Part shown: one piece after another, positions 45,372 to 54,933 of the stretch
Position numbering within the stretch: position 1 is the stretch's first letter
Layout: the number at the start of each line of letters is the position of its first letter
Program-made: the position numbers and the translations under genes
Assembly (NCBI RefSeq): GCF_023715645.1
Contig: NZ_JAMBOP010000008.1
Coordinates: 1 to 64,000 of the forward strand
Length of the DNA: 64,000 nt
DNA from: Bacillus cytotoxicus
GTDB lineage: Bacteria > Bacillota > Bacilli > Bacillales > Bacillaceae_G
Direction: 5' to 3'
The notes under the pieces: model-generated
Databases searched by the model: none
What the model saw: only the letters and a program-made list of their open reading frames with translations
What the model was told of the DNA's origin: nothing

Positions 45372-46016
45372 TTATAGGAATCCATTGTCTTGTAAAAAGT
45401 TTTCTGTAATAGAGCTCTTTTTAGATGTTGGCTTTGTAATAAAACGTTCAATATATTTTCCAATCATATCGCATTCAATGTTTACAATATCGCCAGCAGT
45501 TTTTGTTCCGATTACTGACTGGTTTAATGTGTGTGGAATGAGAGAGATTGTGATGGAAGATTCATCAACTCCAAAGATTGTGAGACTTGTACCATCAATG
45601 GCAACAGACCCTTTTTGTAAACAATAACGAAGCAATTCATTTTGTAATTGTATTTTGTAATATACAGCGTTATAGCTTCGTTTTTTATCGATAATTGTTC
45701 CAGTGCCGTCAATGTGTCCTGTCACAAAGTGCCCACCGAAGCGGCCGTTTGCACTCATGGCACGCTCTAAATTTACCGCCCAGCCGCGGCTAAGTGATTG
45801 TAGAGACGTTGTACGCATCGTCTCGGGCATGACATCAACGGTAAAAGAAGTGGGTGAAAAAGAAGTGACGGTTAAACATATCCCGTTTACAGCAATGCTG
45901 TCACCTAAGTTTACGTCTGCCAAAATAGTCTGTGCCGAAATTGTTAGTTTCATAGCTTCACCAGTTTGCTGCATATTAGCAATTGTTCCGAGTTCCTCAA
46001 CAATTCCTGTAAACAT
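45372..46016 (-). CDS. ribE: Riboflavin synthase alpha subunit
   Basis: 214 residues, [10 protein letters not shown] start, two lumazine-binding repeats (NGICLTV and DGTSLTI). Forms riboflavin from two lumazine molecules. Start at 46016 lies within the ribD terminus (20-bp overlap), so translation is coupled. Confidence 0.95.
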   Translation of the reverse strand: MFTGIVEELGTIANMQQTGEAMKLTISAQTILADVNLGDSIAVNGICLTVTSFSPTSFTVDVMPETMRTTSLQSLSRGWAVNLERAMSANGRFGGHFVTGHIDGTGTIIDKKRSYNAVYYKIQLQNELLRYCLQKGSVAIDGTSLTIFGVDESSITISLIPHTLNQSVIGTKTAGDIVNIECDMIGKYIERFITKPTSKKSSITENFLQDNGFL

Positions 46017-47109
46017 AAGGCACCTCTTTTCTTGGAGTAGCAACGACTTTTATATCATCACCAATTTGTTTCATCGATTGAATGTGTAGCGAGAGTGCAT
46101 CTTCAAGTTGTGTAAAACCATTTCCGCCAAAACATGTTGGCGCTTCTTTACCACCGATTAGCTTTGGACTAATATAAGTAATCAGTTCCTGAAAACATTT
46201 TGCTTCTAAGAAGCTCGCATGAACTGTTTGTCCGCCTTCGACAAAGAGCGAAAGAATATTTTTTTCTCCGAGAAGATCGAGTAGTTCATTTATTTCAATA
46301 TGATTCGTCTTCATTTGCAATACAGATACCATATTTGATTGATATGTTGTGATTTTTTCTTTTGAAACGTCATTTCCAACGATAAACCATGTCGGCGCCT
46401 CGCCATCTGTAATTACGTGAGATGATAGCGGGGTTCGTAAATGTGTATCAAGTACGATGCGAATCGGATTTTTCGCGCCATTTACAATTCGCGTTGTTAA
46501 ATATGGGTTATCGGTAATAATTGTATTTGCACCGACGAGAATGGCATCGTGTGTATGGCGATAACGGTGTACATCAGCCCGTGCTTCTTCACCTGTAATC
46601 CATTTACTTTCACCTGTACGAGTAGCGATTTTTCCATCTAAACTCATTGCTGTTTTTAACGTGACAAATGGATGCTTTGTTTTCATGTAGTGGAAAAAGT
46701 AACGATTTAATTCTTTCGCTTCTTCTTCCAGGACACCAATTGTTACGTCAATTCCAGCTTCTTGTAATCGCTTGACACCTTGACCTGAAACGAGCGGGTT
46801 ACTATCAAGCGCTGCAACAACGACTCGTTTGACGCTCTTTGCGATGAGCAAATCGCAGCAAGGAGGTGTTTTTCCGTGATGACTACACGGTTCTAGTGTT
46901 ACATATACAGTTGCACTGTGCGCATTTTCACTAGCCATGCGAAGAGCGTGAACTTCAGCATGTTCAGTTCCTGCTCGTAAATGGGATCCGATTCCAACGA
47001 TATTCCCATCTTTTACAACAACAGCACCGACCATAGGATTAGGACTTGTTTGCCCAGCTGTATGTTTTGCTAATTGCAAAGCAAGTGCCATATATTCTTG
47101 ATCTGTCAT
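45997..47109 (-). CDS. ribD: Bifunctional riboflavin deaminase/reductase
   Basis: 370 residues. N-terminal deaminase with zinc ligands HAEVHAL and EPCSHHGKTPPCC, C-terminal reductase with WITGEEAR and DTHLRTP. Start at 47109 chosen with GGAGAGGTGAG upstream. First gene of the operon, behind the FMN riboswitch. Confidence 0.95.
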   Translation of the reverse strand: MTDQEYMALALQLAKHTAGQTSPNPMVGAVVVKDGNIVGIGSHLRAGTEHAEVHALRMASENAHSATVYVTLEPCSHHGKTPPCCDLLIAKSVKRVVVAALDSNPLVSGQGVKRLQEAGIDVTIGVLEEEAKELNRYFFHYMKTKHPFVTLKTAMSLDGKIATRTGESKWITGEEARADVHRYRHTHDAILVGANTIITDNPYLTTRIVNGAKNPIRIVLDTHLRTPLSSHVITDGEAPTWFIVGNDVSKEKITTYQSNMVSVLQMKTNHIEINELLDLLGEKNILSLFVEGGQTVHASFLEAKCFQELITYISPKLIGGKEAPTCFGGNGFTQLEDALSLHIQSMKQIGDDIKVVATPRKEVPYVYRNC

Positions 47110-47133
47110 AAACTCACCTCTCCTAAAAAAATC

Positions 47134-47162
47134 AAAAAACCCCAAGGATAGAATCCTTGGGG
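47134..47162 (-). terminator. Riboswitch-controlled terminator before ribD
   Basis: CCCCAAGGA pairs with TCCTTGGGG around a 5-base loop; on the minus strand a T-run follows (47134-47139). It lies between the FMN aptamer and ribD, so it is the likely OFF-state terminator. Confidence 0.85.
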
Positions 47163-47415
47163 TGAGAGAGACGATGTTTCTAGAAATATAAGAAGGATAC
47201 GAGAGTATACGAAAGAAACCTAGCGTTAATCGATAGATTTGCATAGAAAAGAAGCCTAGCAAATATCTATTTTTTTACATACTAGTGTTATTGTATGATT
47301 TCAGCAAAGAAAAGAATGGTATACGAAAGAAAACATATGTATGTTTAAATATACACAGTACAAATGCGCATGCTGAAATAAACATAGTATCCTATTATAC
47401 ATACTAGAAAACATA

Positions 47416-47553
47416 TCCTTCTCCCATCCAGACTATACTGTCGGCTCTAGAGTCTCACTAGATCCACCGTTTTCAATTTGAAAACGGGTCACGGACTTAG
47501 AAGTGTGTACTTCATCACCGCCGGTTGGGAATTTCACCCGACCCCGAAGGATG
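47416..47553 (-). ncRNA. FMN riboswitch (RFN element)
   Basis: Minus strand shows the RFN hallmarks in order: ATCCTTCGGGGTCGGGTGAA, CCCAACCGGCGGTGATG, AGTCCGTGACCCG, GAGCCGACAGTATAGTCTGG and GATGGGAGAAGGAT, with the outer stem closing. It binds FMN and should trigger the terminator at 47134-47162. The 250 nt between hold no other gene. Confidence 0.97.
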
Positions 47554-47722
47554 CTGTTTGCTCACATTATAGCACAAAAAAGACAAAAGGCTACAAAAAA
47601 TATTTGAATGTAAAGAATTATGCAAAAATAAAAGGGTGCTTAAATCTTGTATTAGCGAAGAGAATAAATTTGTTATACTAGTGTAGAAAAATTTTATATA
47701 GCGTCTAAAATGAGGTGGAAGT

Positions 47723-48127
47723 ATGAAATATATTGCTGTAGGAATAGGCGGCGTTATCGGAGCTTTAGCCCGCTATGGAGTAGGACAGCTCTTTGAAACA
47801 ACATCTTCTATTGGTTTTCCATTCGCAACATGGTTAGCTAACATGAGTGGCAGTTTTTTATTAGCATTTTTAACGATGTCTATCTTTCGGATGAAAAAAG
47901 TGTCACCGCTTCTGATAAGTGCGATTGGTACGGGGATAATTGGTTCGTATACAACGTTTTCAACGTTTAGTGTGGACACGTTGAAGCTATTGCAGCATGA
48001 AGCGTTCACAGTGGCTTTTATATATATGAGTAGTAGTGTAATAGGAGGATTACTATTCTCTTTTGGCGGATTTTATGTTGGGAATAAGCTATATGAACGT
48101 AGTAGGAGGAAAGAAGGAAACATATGA
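47723..48127 (+). CDS. crcB: Fluoride channel subunit CrcB/FluC 1
   Basis: 134 residues, four membrane helices, GGVIGALARYGVG, the TWLANMSGSF segment (family NxxGSF) and GSYTTFSTFS with the Na-site/fluoride-pore Phe region. AGGTGGAAGT precedes the ATG. Overlaps the next gene by 4 bp, as in heterodimeric FluC pairs. I saw no fluoride riboswitch upstream. Confidence 0.92.
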   Translation: MKYIAVGIGGVIGALARYGVGQLFETTSSIGFPFATWLANMSGSFLLAFLTMSIFRMKKVSPLLISAIGTGIIGSYTTFSTFSVDTLKLLQHEAFTVAFIYMSSSVIGGLLFSFGGFYVGNKLYERSRRKEGNI

Positions 48128-48477
48128 ATATACTACTTGTTAGCATCGGTGGCTTTTTCGGTGCAATTGCCCGTTTTTTTATTAGTTCGATAGCGAAAGA
48201 AAAATATGGGGATTCTTTTCCGTATGGAACATTTTTTATAAATATAATTGGTTCGTTTTTACTCGGTATATTATACGGTGCTGGAGTAGCTAAAATGTGG
48301 CTATTGTTATGCGGAACAGGATTTATGGGAGCATTTACGACGTTTTCGACATACCAACTTGAAATGGTACAACTTATGCATAAACGAGAAGGGCAGAAAG
48401 CATTACTATATTTTGTTATGAGTTATGTATTAGGTATAGCCAGTGCTTTTGGCGGATTTTATATGGGAAGGATGTAA
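48124..48477 (+). CDS. crcB: Fluoride channel subunit CrcB/FluC 2
   Basis: 117 residues, four helices, GGFFGAIARF, INIIGSFLLG and GAFTTFSTYQ. It presumably forms an antiparallel dimer with the preceding subunit to export fluoride. Confidence 0.92.
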   Translation: MNILLVSIGGFFGAIARFFISSIAKEKYGDSFPYGTFFINIIGSFLLGILYGAGVAKMWLLLCGTGFMGAFTTFSTYQLEMVQLMHKREGQKALLYFVMSYVLGIASAFGGFYMGRM

Positions 48478-48479
48478 AA

Positions 48480-48512
48480 AAACGCGCACATGTTGTTGTG
48501 CACGTCCTTTTT
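48480..48512. terminator. Terminator after the crcB pair
   Basis: ACGCGCACA pairs imperfectly with TGTGCACGT, followed by CCTTTTTA. It runs into the bcr1 remnant. Confidence 0.6.
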
Positions 48513-48548
48513 ATCTAGCTATTCGTGGGATTGTTAGTTTCACTTTAT
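48510..48548 (+). repeat. Minimal bcr1-type remnant (39 bp), ending in a stop codon
   Basis: TTTATCTAGCTATTCGTGGG is followed almost at once by TTAGTTTCACTTTAT: both ends of bcr1 with the middle missing. TTA at 48545-48547 is the stop codon of the CDGSH gene. Confidence 0.75.
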
Positions 48549-48748
48549 TCTTTCGGTGCACGTACTACAGACTCAAACTTTTCTTTGTGAGAAGCATCGC
48601 AATACGGCATATTTTTAGATAACCCGCAACGGCATAGTGAAAATGCCGGTTTTGCTGGGAAGGCATTTCCTTCCGCATCGATTAGTTCCACATCCCCTGT
48701 AATGCGAAACGAACCATTATCATTCACTTTAATTTGTACTTTCCCCAT
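48545..48748 (-). CDS. CDGSH iron-sulfur domain protein
   Basis: 67 residues with the complete 2Fe-2S CDGSH motif: C39, C41, C50 and H54 in CRCGLSKNMPYCDASH. Small cytosolic electron-transfer or redox-sensing protein in the family; role here unknown. GGGGGGTGT precedes the ATG. Confidence 0.93.
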   Translation of the reverse strand: MGKVQIKVNDNGSFRITGDVELIDAEGNAFPAKPAFSLCRCGLSKNMPYCDASHKEKFESVVRAPKE

Positions 48749-48951
48749 TGTTACACCCCCCTTGCCAAACGCATATGCTTATCATATACTTACTAGAATA
48801 ACTTTACAATGTTTAGAAACAATGCTTTTTGAACATAAAATATTTTTTTCGATTCACCTCACCACCTTCACATATGTTTAGAGGTGGGGCCCTCTCGAAA
48901 GGTATGATATAATAAGCTATATACTGAAAAAATAGTAAGGTGAACATAAAC

Positions 48952-49194
48952 ATGAACAAACAATTACGTACATTACAAAATATTGCAACAGAGCGAACGT
49001 GGGTATCGTTTTTAAATGATAATCATCCGTACAGCTTACTTCATTGGTCAATTGCTGGTGTGCAACAAGAAGCGAAGGATGTCTGGTTATTACAAGATGA
49101 AGTAACATTTCAAACAACAGAGTTTCCATCACTTGATGAAGCGGTAAAGTGGATTTCTGAAAATATGGATCAAGTTACAGATGTATTGGCGTAA
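48952..49194 (+). CDS. Conserved-looking small protein, function unknown
   Basis: 80 residues, no membrane segment, with [20 protein letters not shown] and a helical end. ATG 48952 chosen with AAGGTGA upstream; GTG at 48940 would overlap that site. No family recognised. Confidence 0.6.
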   Translation: MNKQLRTLQNIATERTWVSFLNDNHPYSLLHWSIAGVQQEAKDVWLLQDEVTFQTTEFPSLDEAVKWISENMDQVTDVLA

Positions 49195-49242
49195 AAGGCC
49201 ATTGTGCATGTAATTAAACTTTTGCTGTTGGCTGAAATAGTA

Positions 49243-49278
49243 AAAAGGCTAATTCATTTGGAGATGAACTAGCCTTTT
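49243..49278 (+). terminator. Intrinsic terminator
   Basis: AAAAGGCTAATTCAT pairs with ATGAACTAGCCTTTT with one mismatch. Confidence 0.8.
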
Positions 49279-49300
49279 CGCCTGTAATTCCAAATGTATA

Positions 49301-49328
49301 AAAACAGGCTTATGCGAGCCTGTTTTTT
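49301..49328 (-). terminator. Terminator overlapping the yqkD stop codon
   Basis: AACAGGCT pairs with AGCCTGTT; the minus-strand stop TAA (49310-49312) lies at the edge of the loop and a T-run follows on that strand. Confidence 0.65.
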
Positions 49329-50233
49329 GTTTCGCTTACATATGTTGTTAAAAATTGATCAACTGCAGCCTCATATTCTTCTCTATTTTCTGCATACGAA
49401 CAAGCATGAGCGCCTTTTTCGGCAATAAAGAGTTCTTTTGCTCCGTCTTTTGCTTCATACAATGATTGTGTCATATTACATAAAATGTAATCATCATCTT
49501 TACTGTGGATGAATAATACAGGATTTTTTATGTTTTTCACACAGGCAATAGGAGAAACCTCGCGAATTGTATACCCATCACGCACTTTTAAAAATGCATT
49601 AGCGAGTGGTAAAAGAGGCCATTTTGGTAAATGAAACTCAACTTTTAAACGATAATGAAGCTGTTCGTAAAAATTAGAGAACGGACAGTCAGCAATGTAA
49701 AAATCAGCTCCGTCTTCAACCATACCTGCATATTGTAATAGCGTTGCTGCTCCCATTGATTCACCATGAATACCAAGTGTAATATTTGAACCGTATCGTT
49801 GTTTGAGCCAATCTACCACCGTCTTTAAATCGTGTTTTTCGTAATAGCCATAACTTGTTGTTTTGCCGCCTGTTTGGCCATGACGGCGGTGATCGTAAAT
49901 AAACACGTTGAATCCTCTGTTTAAAAATAAATTTGCATACTTTATAGAATTTATTTTGTTGACGGTAACACCGTGACAAAAGATCATGAACTTATTCGAA
50001 TGGTTAACAGGAATAAAGTAACCATGAATGTTATAACCAAATTGAGAAGAGAGGTATACTTCTTCTTTCTGCATGGCTTCATAATCTTCAAAGCGAAAAT
50101 GCTGTTTTGTTTCCCGTTCTAAAATTTCTTCTTCTGTTTTTTTCTTTAAGTACATGACTTTGTTGGTGAAAAAAATGCTAATTCCAATAAGAGTACCGAT
50201 TATCGCTAACAATGTTTTTAAAAACGCTTTCAT
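49310..50233 (-). CDS. yqkD: Alpha/beta hydrolase YqkD, membrane anchored
   Basis: 307 residues. N-terminal membrane anchor (about 7-27), then an alpha/beta hydrolase fold with HGVTVN, YDHRRHGQTGG, nucleophile Ser in HGESMGAATLL, and VLFIHSKDDDYI. These segments match B. subtilis YqkD as I recall it. Catalytic site probably faces outside. Substrate unknown. Confidence 0.87.
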   Translation of the reverse strand: MKAFLKTLLAIIGTLIGISIFFTNKVMYLKKKTEEEILERETKQHFRFEDYEAMQKEEVYLSSQFGYNIHGYFIPVNHSNKFMIFCHGVTVNKINSIKYANLFLNRGFNVFIYDHRRHGQTGGKTTSYGYYEKHDLKTVVDWLKQRYGSNITLGIHGESMGAATLLQYAGMVEDGADFYIADCPFSNFYEQLHYRLKVEFHLPKWPLLPLANAFLKVRDGYTIREVSPIACVKNIKNPVLFIHSKDDDYILCNMTQSLYEAKDGAKELFIAEKGAHACSYAENREEYEAAVDQFLTTYVSETKNRLA

Positions 50234-50580
50234 ACCCTATCCCCCAAGTTACAGTACATATGATAATTACATTGTATCATAACCATATGAAAAAGTGAGA
50301 GCAGCAAGGAGAAAGAGATGTGAAAAATCGGAAAATTAACTACGATATGGATATAATATTACATAAAATGTAGTTTGAAAAATTTTTTTGTCAGATTAAT
50401 AAGTGGGGGGAATAAGAAAAATATCTATGTTTTATAAATAGGAAGTTTTTTTATAACAAGAACTGATTTGGAGAAAATAAGCGTAATAATTACGTAAAGG
50501 TACAAATTTGATAATTTCACAGACCAGTATAAATCATATATAATTATTCTAATGAGTAAAATAGGAAAAGGAGAGATGAG
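50234..50580. other. Intergenic region without a recognised feature
   Basis: 347 bp between divergent yqkD and the antiporter gene. AT-rich; contains AAAGGAGAG just before the antiporter ATG. I see no riboswitch, repeat copy or ORF. Confidence 0.6.
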
Positions 50581-51723
50581 ATGATATTTTTCTTTCAATT
50601 AGCAGTAATTTTGTTAAGTACAAAGCTTGCGGGTGACTTAAGTGTCAGGCTAGGACAACCGTCTGTACTTGGAAAACTTATTGTAGGTATTATAATTGGT
50701 CCAGCGGTACTAGGATTAATTGATAATACAGATTTACTAAAACAGTTAAGTGAAGTTGGGGTTATTCTCCTCATGTTTATGGCGGGTTTAGAAACGGACT
50801 TAAAGGAACTGAATGAAAATCGCAATTCTTCATTCGCAGTAGCAGTTGGTGGAATTATTTTTCCGTTTTTAGGTGGCTATGGTGCTGGTCTTATTATGGG
50901 GATGGAGCAAGCGAATGCAGTATTTTTAGGCCTACTTCTCTGTGCAACTAGCGTTAGCATCTCTGTGCAAACGCTTCGAGACTTAGGGAAGATGAAAACG
51001 CGCGAAAGTACAACAATGCTTGGCGCCGCTGTGTTTGATGATATCCTTGTAGTTATTTTACTTGCATTTGCAATGAGCTTCTTAGGTGCAGAGGATGTAA
51101 ATTTAACAATGGTTATTTTGAAAAAGGTTATTTTCTTCGCAGCTATAATCTTAATCGGATGGAAAGGTGTTCCGATGATTATGCGCTGGCTTTCTCCGCT
51201 TCGTGTGTCAGAATCTATTATTAGCGCAGCCCTTATTATTTGTTTTTCTTTTGCTTATTTCGGAGAATTATTAGGAATAGCGGGAATTATCGGAGCGTTT
51301 GCGGCAGGGATTGCTATCTCTCAAACAGATTATAAACATGAAGTTGAGAAGAAAGTTGAACCAATTGCCTATGCAATGTTTGTTCCTATATTCTTTGTGA
51401 GTATTGGGATGAATATTACGTTTGCAGGAATTGGAGATCAAATTTGGTTTATTGTTATTTTAACAGTCATTGCTGTGTTAACGAAATTAATTGGCTGTGG
51501 TCTTGGGGCGCGTATGACAGGGTTTGATTTACAGTCTTCTACAATCATTGGTTCTGGAATGGTTTCCCGTGGTGAAGTAGCGTTAATTATTGCTGGACAA
51601 GGTCTTGCATCAGGATTATTAGCAAAAGAGTATTTTACAGCAATCGTTATTGTGGTTATTTTAACAACGATGATTACACCACCAATGTTGAAAAAAGCAT
51701 TTGCAAAAAAGCATGAGTGTTAG
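50581..51723 (+). CDS. CPA2-family Na+/K+:H+ antiporter (NapA/GerN-like)
   Basis: 380-residue integral membrane protein with about 12 helices. FDDILVVILL carries the acidic ion-binding region; the GAFAAGIAIS and VSRGEVALIIAGQG segments are typical of CPA2. GerN of B. cereus is a relative of similar length, but this could equally be a NapA-type housekeeping antiporter. AAAGGAGAG precedes the ATG. Confidence 0.85.
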   Translation: MIFFFQLAVILLSTKLAGDLSVRLGQPSVLGKLIVGIIIGPAVLGLIDNTDLLKQLSEVGVILLMFMAGLETDLKELNENRNSSFAVAVGGIIFPFLGGYGAGLIMGMEQANAVFLGLLLCATSVSISVQTLRDLGKMKTRESTTMLGAAVFDDILVVILLAFAMSFLGAEDVNLTMVILKKVIFFAAIILIGWKGVPMIMRWLSPLRVSESIISAALIICFSFAYFGELLGIAGIIGAFAAGIAISQTDYKHEVEKKVEPIAYAMFVPIFFVSIGMNITFAGIGDQIWFIVILTVIAVLTKLIGCGLGARMTGFDLQSSTIIGSGMVSRGEVALIIAGQGLASGLLAKEYFTAIVIVVILTTMITPPMLKKAFAKKHEC

Positions 51724-51796
51724 CTCTTTCTCGTACATTTGAAATGTCGAATATCGTCGAAGAATTTTTAAAACGTGTCGAATCGCCGATATATCG

Positions 51797-51850
51797 GAAG
51801 AGGCTGACTCAAAAGACATCTACATCTCTTTTGAGTTAGCTTCTTTTTTA
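51797..51850 (+). terminator. Terminator after the antiporter gene
   Basis: GAGGCTGACTCAAAAGA pairs with TCTTTTGAGTTAGCTTC (imperfect), followed by TTTTTTA. Confidence 0.8.
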
Positions 51851-51883
51851 TGTAACAACTTTCAGAAATATACAATAATAATC

Positions 51884-51933
51884 TTGACGTATTATTTAAT
51901 TTGCTTTACGGTGGAAATGTAAAGTATTTCCAC
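51884..51933 (+). promoter_or_regulatory. Promoter and inverted repeat before the LacI-family gene
   Basis: TTGACG at 51884-51889; GTGGAAAT (51911-51918) and ATTTCCAC (51926-51933) are perfect complements 7 bp apart, just before the Shine-Dalgarno. The placement suits autorepression by the encoded regulator. Confidence 0.5.
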
Positions 51934-51949
51934 GTTGAGGGGTGAAGAG

Positions 51950-52894
51950 GTGGCAACGATTCGCGATGTTGCAAAGTTGGCGGGAGTTTCAATCGCAACG
52001 GTTTCACGAGTGTTAAATGAAAAAGGATATGTACATGAAGATACAGTCAAACAAGTGAAGAAAGCGATTGAGGAGTTGCAGTATAAACCAAATGCGGTGG
52101 CCAAAGCTTTATTTAAAAAGTCTTCCACCATGATTGCTTTACTTGTATCAAACATACAAGATCCAGTATCTTTATCCTTGTTTACGGTTATTGAAGAAGA
52201 AGCTTACAAAGAAGGATATCAAATCGTTATATGTAATGTGGAACATAAGTATGGTTATATAGATATATTGGAACAAAATAATATTGCCGGTATTCTTATG
52301 ACGCGTGATGTATATGAAGGATTACAAAAAGAAAGCGTATCAGTTCCGTTTGTAATTATCGATTCAGGTGAGGAAATGGTTTCACAGTACTATAATGGAG
52401 CAATACAAGCTGTTTCGTTACTAGAAAAGAAAGGATGTCACTTTCTTGCTTATATTTATGAAGGAACAAGCCATGAAGAAATGGAAGAATATTTCACAGG
52501 TTTTTTAGATGCGGTCTGGGAGAAAAACATATCTTACCGAGTTATTGAAATGCATAGAAGAGAGACGAATTCAGAACAAATAGCTACAGAAGTATTGCGA
52601 AAGCATCCATATATAGATGGCATCGTCACCTGTAATGATACCGCTGGAATTAATTTTATCCGTGCTGCGCAAAATTTACATATTCCTATTCCAGAGTATT
52701 TGCAAGTTATTAGTTTAAACGGAACTGTGCAAGGAGAGTGGTCTACACCATCTTTAACGACAATTGCTCAGCCAATAACCAGTATAGGGACAGCAGCTAT
52801 CCAGAAATTAATTGCAAAAATAAAAAAGATAGAATATAACGATGAAAAAATGAATTTAGATTTCGTTGTAATTGAGAGAGAATCAACAAAATGA
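51950..52894 (+). CDS. LacI-family transcriptional regulator
   Basis: 314 residues: N-terminal HTH IRDVAKLAGVSIATVSRVLN and hinge KPNAVAKAL, then a periplasmic-binding-protein-like effector domain. GTG 51950 chosen with GAGGGGTGA upstream; TTG 51935 would lie inside it. No sugar operon adjoins, so the regulon is unknown; the palindrome before the gene suggests autoregulation. Confidence 0.9.
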   Translation: MATIRDVAKLAGVSIATVSRVLNEKGYVHEDTVKQVKKAIEELQYKPNAVAKALFKKSSTMIALLVSNIQDPVSLSLFTVIEEEAYKEGYQIVICNVEHKYGYIDILEQNNIAGILMTRDVYEGLQKESVSVPFVIIDSGEEMVSQYYNGAIQAVSLLEKKGCHFLAYIYEGTSHEEMEEYFTGFLDAVWEKNISYRVIEMHRRETNSEQIATEVLRKHPYIDGIVTCNDTAGINFIRAAQNLHIPIPEYLQVISLNGTVQGEWSTPSLTTIAQPITSIGTAAIQKLIAKIKKIEYNDEKMNLDFVVIERESTK

Positions 52895-52973
52895 AAGGTG
52901 CGTGAGTGAATGCACCTTTTTCTAGTTGCTCTTTGTAGACAGTTAGAGTCCGATTGCTGGGAGTTTCATGAAA

Positions 52974-53044
52974 TATCTATAAATTCAACTTGACTTCTGG
53001 GCACACAAGTCGCCGCCATGCCAAGCAAAAAGTAACCAGCTACT
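52974..53044 (-). repeat. Family B fragment (right end)
   Basis: TATCTATAAATTCAACTTGA followed by GCCGCCATGCCAAGCAAAAA and GTAACC aligns with the complement of the right end of the copy at 12625-12814. The remainder is absent. Confidence 0.65.
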
Positions 53045-53065
53045 TGGAGGTCACTGAAAAAGTCG

Positions 53066-54067
53066 TCAAGGGTGCAGTATGAAGTGTTCTTGTTTAATAT
53101 CGAGTAACGTTTCTGTAAAACGCTCATACTCTTCAAAATGCGGAGAATGGGCTGAGTTAGGAAACCAAATCATTTTTTTAATCGGCGCGTTCAGAACATC
53201 GCAATATTGTTGCACAAGTGCATAAGGTGTTTGATAGTCATAGCGGCCAGAACAAAAATAGACAGGAAACGAAACGCTTTGGATTTGTGAAAAGAAATCA
53301 ATCGTTAACATTTCTCTCCATAATTCTCCGGATTTTATATTTCCGCTAAAAAATTTTATCCAATCTATCAATGTGTATTCAGATGATAAAAATCCTTTTC
53401 GAATGAACGAAAAAAATGTCCCATTTTGAGTAGCGCCGCCAAAGATACCAAGCCATTTCCTTTGGATAAGCAGTCGTCTTGTATCTAAAAATGGTGGTTT
53501 CCCAAGCTTTTTTAAGGATGCGAGCGCCTGGTCATGTCTATGCTTTTTTGCGGATCGAATTAAATGTTCAAAAAGTAATGTCTCATTTTGTTTCATATGC
53601 ACAATTTGACCAACTCCAATATAGGCTTCGATAGATTGGGGAGATTGCTGTGCGGCGAATAATCCAATGATGCTCCCCCAGGAGTGCCCCAAAAGAAATA
53701 ACTTCTTTTTTTGAAACTTGTTTAGCAAATAATCGATTAGTTTATGTGTATCCAAAATAAATTGCTCAATTGTTAGGGTCTCTTTGAAATCTCGCCATGA
53801 AAAGGATTTCCCTGCTCCGCGTTGATCCCAGTTGACAACAATAAAATGTTTCTCAAGTTCTACTTGAAAGTGGCGCGCAAACCCAATATGAGCCATTCCT
53901 GGTCCACCGTGCAGACATAATAAAAGAGGTTGTTTGAGATCTTGTCCACGAATAAGCAACGATTGTTTACGATTGTTTATAAGAACAGTTTCAATTGTAG
54001 CAATGCTATTTGGAATCAATTGTTTATTTTTATCGTAAAAAGAGGGGGTGCAGCTGCGTCTGAACAT
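53066..54067 (-). CDS. Alpha/beta hydrolase, proline iminopeptidase-like
   Basis: 333 residues with HGGPGMAHIG, WDQRGAGKS, nucleophile Ser in LGHSWGSIIG, Asp in SGRYD, His in NSAHSPH, the layout of the S33 family. Start at 54067 chosen with AAGGAGGTC upstream; the 18 codons before are unlikely. No signal peptide. Substrate unverified. Confidence 0.85.
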   Translation of the reverse strand: MFRRSCTPSFYDKNKQLIPNSIATIETVLINNRKQSLLIRGQDLKQPLLLCLHGGPGMAHIGFARHFQVELEKHFIVVNWDQRGAGKSFSWRDFKETLTIEQFILDTHKLIDYLLNKFQKKKLFLLGHSWGSIIGLFAAQQSPQSIEAYIGVGQIVHMKQNETLLFEHLIRSAKKHRHDQALASLKKLGKPPFLDTRRLLIQRKWLGIFGGATQNGTFFSFIRKGFLSSEYTLIDWIKFFSGNIKSGELWREMLTIDFFSQIQSVSFPVYFCSGRYDYQTPYALVQQYCDVLNAPIKKMIWFPNSAHSPHFEEYERFTETLLDIKQEHFILHP

Positions 54068-54240
54068 GAGAGAGACCTCCTTTTGAGTGCAATATAGTGA
54101 ACGGTGTCGATTTGTCATCATATACTAAATATATTAATAAGAAATAATTGTATCATAACATAATAACTTTATCCTACATGAATGAAAAGTAAAATGCTTA
54201 AGTAGAAGTTTCAAGTGATGTATAAGAGAGGAGGGAAGAG

Positions 54241-54699
54241 GTGGAGGTTGGTGAGATTATTGATCGCTTAAACAATCACGAATCGATCGCAATGGTTGCG
54301 AAACGACTGGAAATGAGTCCATATACACTATCAAAGAAATTACGATTGCTCGGATATGAATATGATAATGAGCAGAAAAAAAGGCTGTTTGTTGGGGAGG
54401 GAGAAGAGCCGCGTCATTTACAATTAAAAGAAGCTGTAAGCATACAACAGGAAAAAATAGATTATCAATGTCTCATTTATGAACAATTACAAAATATTTA
54501 TAAGTTGTTGCAAAAACAGGAGTATGGAATATATATTGCTTCTGTTCAACAAGGAGAGAAAAAAAGACGTACGTTTTCTCTTTCGAAACAAACGTTAGAA
54601 CAGCTAGACTGTTTTTCTATTAGAAATGGTGTGCACAAGTCTAAAATTGTTGAAGTTGCCTTGGAAGAATATTTTAAAAAATATCGTGAAAAAGAATAA
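54241..54699 (+). CDS. DNA-binding-type protein with N-terminal HTH and C-terminal ribbon-helix-helix
   Basis: 152 residues. Residues about 1-40 look like a helix-turn-helix (MVAKRLEMSPYTLSKKLRLLG), the middle is coiled (about 60-95), and RRTFSLSKQTLEQLD to the end resembles a ribbon-helix-helix. GTG start with GGAGGGAAGAG. No family name known to me; a plasmid- or chromosome-organising regulator is possible. Confidence 0.6.
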   Translation: MEVGEIIDRLNNHESIAMVAKRLEMSPYTLSKKLRLLGYEYDNEQKKRLFVGEGEEPRHLQLKEAVSIQQEKIDYQCLIYEQLQNIYKLLQKQEYGIYIASVQQGEKKRRTFSLSKQTLEQLDCFSIRNGVHKSKIVEVALEEYFKKYREKE

Positions 54700-54720
54700 A
54701 AGCGGGAACTCCCGCTTTTA
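54698..54720 (+). terminator. Intrinsic terminator
   Basis: AAAAGCGGGA pairs with TCCCGCTTTT around AC. Confidence 0.8.
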
Positions 54721-54769
54721 TTCCACTAATTATAGATAATAAGGTTTACAAAAGACTTGAAATTTGTAT

Positions 54770-54928
54770 TTTATCCCGCTATTCGTGGGCAGTAATACTC
54801 CCACCTCAAAATTCAGCGAAAGCAAGGAAGTTAGGTGGGAGATAAACTGCCCGTAAAAGCCCGATTGGTGAGGGCTGATAATCAGTGGGGGATGAAGAAA
54901 ACCCCCACTGATTAAAGTTTCACTTTAT
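54770..54928 (+). repeat. bcr1 repeat, full length (159 bp)
   Basis: TTTAT at both ends (54770-54774 and 54924-54928). Contains CCCGCTATTCGTGGGCAG, the CTCCCACCT...AGGTGGGAG stem, GCCCGATTGG and CAGTGGGGG...CCCCCACTG stem, then AAGTTTCACTTTAT. This fits the B. cereus-group bcr1 element. Confidence 0.92.
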
Positions 54929-54933
54929 AATGA

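Noticed and set aside
47554-47722. Fluoride riboswitch before the crcB pair
   Set aside because: No crcB-motif-like conserved bases or pseudoknot seen in this short AT-rich gap.
52947-52973. Possible tiny bcr1 fragment (TCCGATTGCTGGGAGTTTCAT)
   Set aside because: Only weak similarity to the bcr1 3' part and no TTTAT end; cannot be told from chance.
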